Under the pieces are notes generated by a model. That model did not search any database and was not told the DNA's origin. It was given only the letters and a program-made list of their open reading frames with translations. Shown here one piece after another: positions 61,372 to 64,000 of a stretch of 64,000 nt of DNA. Position numbers and translations under genes: made by a program. The DNA is from Paenibacillus dauci. Lineage in GTDB: Bacteria; Bacillota; Bacilli; Paenibacillales; Paenibacillaceae. Where the stretch lies: the NCBI RefSeq assembly GCF_000971985.1, contig NZ_LAQQ01000002.1, positions 248,001-312,000 of the forward strand. The letters are read 5' to 3'. Numbering within the stretch: position 1 is the stretch's first letter; each line of letters starts with the position of its first letter.

Positions 61372-61508
61372 TTGGCAGGCTGGCTCGGGTCGTAATGATA
61401 GGTGTCAGCCTATAACAGGCAAGCATGTATGTATACAGCAGTCATGAACTGCAGTTATAGCATCTCTATCTTATCAATTATCGAAAATGAATTATATTTT
61501 TACTTTTA

Positions 61509-61522
61509 ACTTGTCGACAAGT
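61509..61522. promoter_or_regulatory. GntR operator upstream of gntP
   Basis: ACTTGTCGACAAGT is a perfect 14-base palindrome that matches the GntR operator half-site ACTTGT. It lies 164 bases before gntP. Confidence 0.75.
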
Positions 61523-61558
61523 ATACAATCAGTTTCTCCAACGCGTGTTCATCATGTG

Positions 61559-61572
61559 TGAAAGCGCTCTAT
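61559..61572. promoter_or_regulatory. Cre-like site upstream of gntP
   Basis: TGAAAGCGCTCTAT matches the cre consensus at 12 of 14 positions, missing the last two. It lies 37 bases after the GntR operator. The remaining 61372-61685 region is AT-rich leader with no gene. Confidence 0.45.
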
Positions 61573-61685
61573 AATTTTTCGTAAAATATTTCAAATTTTC
61601 ATAAAGTGATTTGAAAGTTTTCAATTCATAACGAACAGAGCCGAAGTCATCCGGCTTCAGGCAGGAAAACAGGGAGGTTTTCGCA

Positions 61686-63047
61686 TTGGATCAATTATTT
61701 GGACTCAGTCATAATGCAACATTGCTTATCTGGACACTGATTGCGATCGTATTTCTGATCGTATTGATTGCAAAGTTTAAATGGAACCCGTTTGTCACAC
61801 TGCTGCTGTCTGCACTCATGCTGGGCCTGCTGGCAGGCATGGACCCGCAGGGTCTGATCAAATCCGTCACTGGTGGTCTGGGCGGTACGCTCGGAACGAT
61901 AGCGATCGTTATCGGTCTGGGAACCATGCTCGGTAAAATGATGGCTGAATCCGGTGGTGCCGAACGTATCGCCACTACACTGATCGACCGTTTTGGTGTT
62001 AAACGCGTCCATTGGGCGATGATGATTGTCGGTTTTATTGTCGGGATTCCGGTATTTTTTGAAGTTGGTGTCATTCTGCTGATTCCAATTATTTTCCTGG
62101 TTGCCCGCAAGACCGGGATGTCCCTGCTCAAAATTGGTATTCCGATTCTGGCAGGTCTGTCGACTGTACACGGACTGGTACCTCCGCATCCGGCACCGAT
62201 GATTGCGATTGAAGCGTATAACGCCAATCTGGGCAGAACGATTCTGTATTCCTTGATCGTCGGCCTGCCAACTGCGATTATCGCCGGCCCGATCTTTGGT
62301 AAATTTATCGGTAACCGTATTGTTGTACATCCGCCGCAGGAACTGGCAGATCAATTCGCTTCCAAGGAAGATCGCCAGTTGCCAGGCTTTGGTATTACCC
62401 TGTTCACTATTTTGCTGCCGGTTATCCTGATGTTGATCGGATCGATTGCCGATATCGTAGACCCACAGGGAGTGAACAGCTTCACTCACGTAGCAGCATT
62501 TATTGGACATGAAGTAATTGCGCTGCTGATCTCGGCAGTGTTCGCCTTTTTCTCACTGGGCTTTGCCCGCGGCTTCAGCAAAGAAGATGTCTCCCGATTC
62601 ACCAGTGAATGTCTTGCTCCTACAGCCAGCATTATCCTGATTATCGGTGGCGGTGGTGCGTTCAAGCAGGTATTGATTGACAGCGGCGTGGGCGGTGCAA
62701 TTGCCGATATCGCCAGTCAGACTCATATTAACGTGATCCTGTTTGCATGGCTCGTAGCAGCACTGATCCGTATCGCGACCGGCTCGGCTACTGTCGCCAT
62801 GACTACAGCTGCCGGTATCGTTGCACCAGTGCTCGCTGTGAGCAGCGGTGTCAATATCGAACTGGTCGTACTGGCGACCGGTGCAGGTTCTCTGATCCTG
62901 TCCCACGTCAACGATGCAGGCTTCTGGATGATCAAGGAATTCTTCGGTATGACCGTCGGTCAGACCCTGAAATCCTGGACCGCCATGGAGACGATCCTGT
63001 CCGTGGTCGGACTCATATTCATCATGATCCTGAGTGTATTTGTCTAA
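61686..63047 (+). CDS. gntP: Gluconate permease
   Basis: The 453-residue, 12-helix symporter of the GntP family imports gluconate with protons. Family motifs include GGTLGTIAIVIGLGTMLGKMM (given as GLGTMLGKMM), HGLVPPHPAP and SHVNDAGFW near the C-terminus. The start is TTG 61686, nine bases after GGGAGG. It lies between gntR and gntK and behind a GntR operator. Confidence 0.94.
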   Translation: MDQLFGLSHNATLLIWTLIAIVFLIVLIAKFKWNPFVTLLLSALMLGLLAGMDPQGLIKSVTGGLGGTLGTIAIVIGLGTMLGKMMAESGGAERIATTLIDRFGVKRVHWAMMIVGFIVGIPVFFEVGVILLIPIIFLVARKTGMSLLKIGIPILAGLSTVHGLVPPHPAPMIAIEAYNANLGRTILYSLIVGLPTAIIAGPIFGKFIGNRIVVHPPQELADQFASKEDRQLPGFGITLFTILLPVILMLIGSIADIVDPQGVNSFTHVAAFIGHEVIALLISAVFAFFSLGFARGFSKEDVSRFTSECLAPTASIILIIGGGGAFKQVLIDSGVGGAIADIASQTHINVILFAWLVAALIRIATGSATVAMTTAAGIVAPVLAVSSGVNIELVVLATGAGSLILSHVNDAGFWMIKEFFGMTVGQTLKSWTAMETILSVVGLIFIMILSVFV

Positions 63048-63097
63048 CATCTGCACCTAATGATTGCAGTATCGGAACTTATGTAAAAGCCAACCAG

Positions 63098-63136
63098 AAA
63101 GCAGAGCGGGAAGATACATTCTCCCCGTTCTGCTTT
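63098..63136 (+). terminator. Terminator-like hairpin after gntP
   Basis: AAAGCAGAGCGGG (63098-63110) pairs CCCGTTCTGCTTT (63124-63136) with one G-T pair. The T tail is short, so it is probably partial. Confidence 0.55.
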
Positions 63137-63150
63137 ACTGCGTATAGGCG

Positions 63151-63371
63151 CTAGCCTTATCCGTTCGGCTATCTACCATGCACATCTCTCGTGCATAAGC
63201 AGAGAGCGAAGGAAAGAGAATTCTACCAGCGACTGACTTTTAAGAAGGGAGATCGACCGCTGCAAGCGGACATTCAAGATCTCCTTTCTTAACCGGAAGG
63301 AGTGGCAGAATCTCTTTTCGGAGCGGAGACACCTTCCATGCACTGGTGCCATTGCTACTCTCATAGGCACC
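63151..63371 (+). promoter_or_regulatory. Long multi-hairpin leader of gntK
   Basis: Five stems can be drawn: TAGCC with GGCTA (about 63153-63171), ATGCAC with GTGCAT (63178-63196), and TTAAGAAGGGAGATC with GATCTCCTTTCTTAA (about 63240-63292, with CCGC/GCGG inside). The other two are GGAAGG with CCTTCC (63295-63337) and GGTGCC with GGCACC (63345-63371). A second ATGCAC (63338-63343) could pair the same GTGCAT, allowing two folds. No known class is recognised. Confidence 0.5.
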
Positions 63372-63398
63372 CATTTACAAGAAAAGAGGTTGATAACC

Positions 63399-64000
63399 AT
63401 GACAGACTCCACAATGAAACGAATGATCGGTGTAGATATCGGAACGACCAGTACCAAGTCGGTACTTTTTGAACAGGATGGAACCGTCGTAACTTCAGCG
63501 AATATCGGCTATCCGCTGTATACGCCCACTACGGCCACTGCTGAACAAGACCCGGATGAGATTTACCGGGCCGTACTGCATACCATTGCCGGCGTCATGG
63601 AACAGAGTGGTACAGCCGCAGACGATATTCTGTTTGCCTCTTTTAGCTCGGCGATGCACAGTGTGATTGCTGTCGATTCGGATGGAACACCGCTGACTCG
63701 CTGCATTACCTGGGCGGACAATCGCAGCGCTCCCTATGCCCGCAAGCTCAAGGAAGAATGGAACGGACACGAGATCTACATGCGTACCGGAACACCGATT
63801 CATCCGATGTCTCCATTGACCAAGCTGATCTGGCTGCGAGAAGAACATCCCGAGATTTTTGATCAGACCGCCAAATTTATTTCGATCAAGGAATATGTAT
63901 TTTTCCGTCTGTTCGGTCAGTATATTGTCGATCATTCTATCGCATCCTGTACCGGCATGCTCAATCTCAAGCAGTTGGACTGGGATCGGGAGGCGCTGCA
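63399..64000 (+). CDS. gntK: Gluconokinase, FGGY family, N-terminal part
   Basis: The first 200 residues of an FGGY carbohydrate kinase are present; the gene continues past the right edge. The phosphate-1 loop GVDIGTTSTK (residues 11-20), the substrate region SSAMHSVIAVD, and WADNRS and GTPIHPMSPLTKLIWL match gluconokinase. AAGAGG precedes the ATG. Its position after gntR and gntP supports phosphorylation of gluconate to 6-phosphogluconate. It follows a 350-base folded leader. Confidence 0.93.
   Translation, partial: MTDSTMKRMIGVDIGTTSTKSVLFEQDGTVVTSANIGYPLYTPTTATAEQDPDEIYRAVLHTIAGVMEQSGTAADDILFASFSSAMHSVIAVDSDGTPLTRCITWADNRSAPYARKLKEEWNGHEIYMRTGTPIHPMSPLTKLIWLREEHPEIFDQTAKFISIKEYVFFRLFGQYIVDHSIASCTGMLNLKQLDWDREAL

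Noticed and set aside
63239-63337. T-box leader in front of gntK
   Set aside because: There is no conserved T-box TGGNACC sequence, no specifier-loop context and no terminator/antiterminator pair.
1-64000. CRISPR arrays, insertion sequences, prophage genes, tRNA or rRNA genes
   Set aside because: I looked for regularly spaced repeats, transposase or integrase motifs, and tRNA-like cloverleafs with TTCGA loops; none was convincing.

Overview
The window looks like chromosome from a low- to mid-GC Gram-positive endospore former of the Paenibacillaceae (Paenibacillus-like). Evidence: strong AAGGAGG-type ribosome binding sites, frequent TTG and GTG starts, many riboswitches and intrinsic terminators, Bacillus-type gene sets (ykoEDC with tenA, xpt-pbuX, bceRSAB-like, ydaJK-like, gntR-gntP-gntK), a CcpA cre box and class 1B pyrK-pyrD. 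I see no rRNA or tRNA genes, no insertion sequences, no prophage and no CRISPR array. Both edges cut genes: a short-chain dehydrogenase on the left and gluconokinase on the right.

Layout. 1-4.5 kb: partial dehydrogenase, then a TPP-riboswitch operon for thiamine-precursor salvage and ECF uptake (tenA-ykoE-ykoD-ykoC). 4.8-9.1 kb: acetyltransferase, small membrane protein, APC-family antiporter, RlmN-like methyltransferase. 9.4-12.9 kb: an exopolysaccharide-type operon of a GH8-like protein, a degenerate-GGDEF c-di-GMP receptor, an overlooked 49-residue membrane protein and a GT2 synthase. 13-16.8 kb: POT peptide transporter, greA, membrane metallophosphoesterase. 17-21.8 kb: peptide-antibiotic sensing and detoxification module (bceRSAB type) with a 56-residue membrane protein upstream. 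21.9-24.7 kb: YdcF-like protein and pyrK-pyrD.

24.9-25.3 kb holds what I consider the most interesting item: a probable type I toxin-antitoxin locus. A 44-residue peptide has its ribosome binding site and start codon inside a nested hairpin, and a convergent antisense RNA has its own promoter and terminator. It is followed by an unexplained folded RNA element, a guanine riboswitch and xpt-pbuX (25.5-27.9 kb).

28-39.5 kb: WYL regulator, DinB protein, asparaginase, a nonsense-interrupted membrane gene, a GsiB-like stress protein behind a sigma-B-type promoter, an SgrR-like regulator divergent from a DUF4173 protein, two unknown proteins, an EamA transporter and a stand-alone KdpD-type universal stress protein. 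40-45 kb: a c-di-AMP (ydaO-type) riboswitch controlling an uncharacterised 137-residue protein, an atypical SDR, an internally duplicated small protein, an acetyltransferase, a sodium-dependent NSS transporter behind a folded GC-rich leader, and a second DinB protein. 45-47.7 kb: aldo/keto reductase, alpha/beta hydrolase and a MarR regulator whose operators can be seen. 47.8-55 kb: two very large paralogous secreted proteins with propeller-like and Ig-like repeats. 55.4-59.3 kb: sugar ABC importer with a cre box and no ATPase gene. 59.6-64 kb: membrane-anchored methyltransferase and the gluconate genes, with GntR operators and a long folded leader before gntK.
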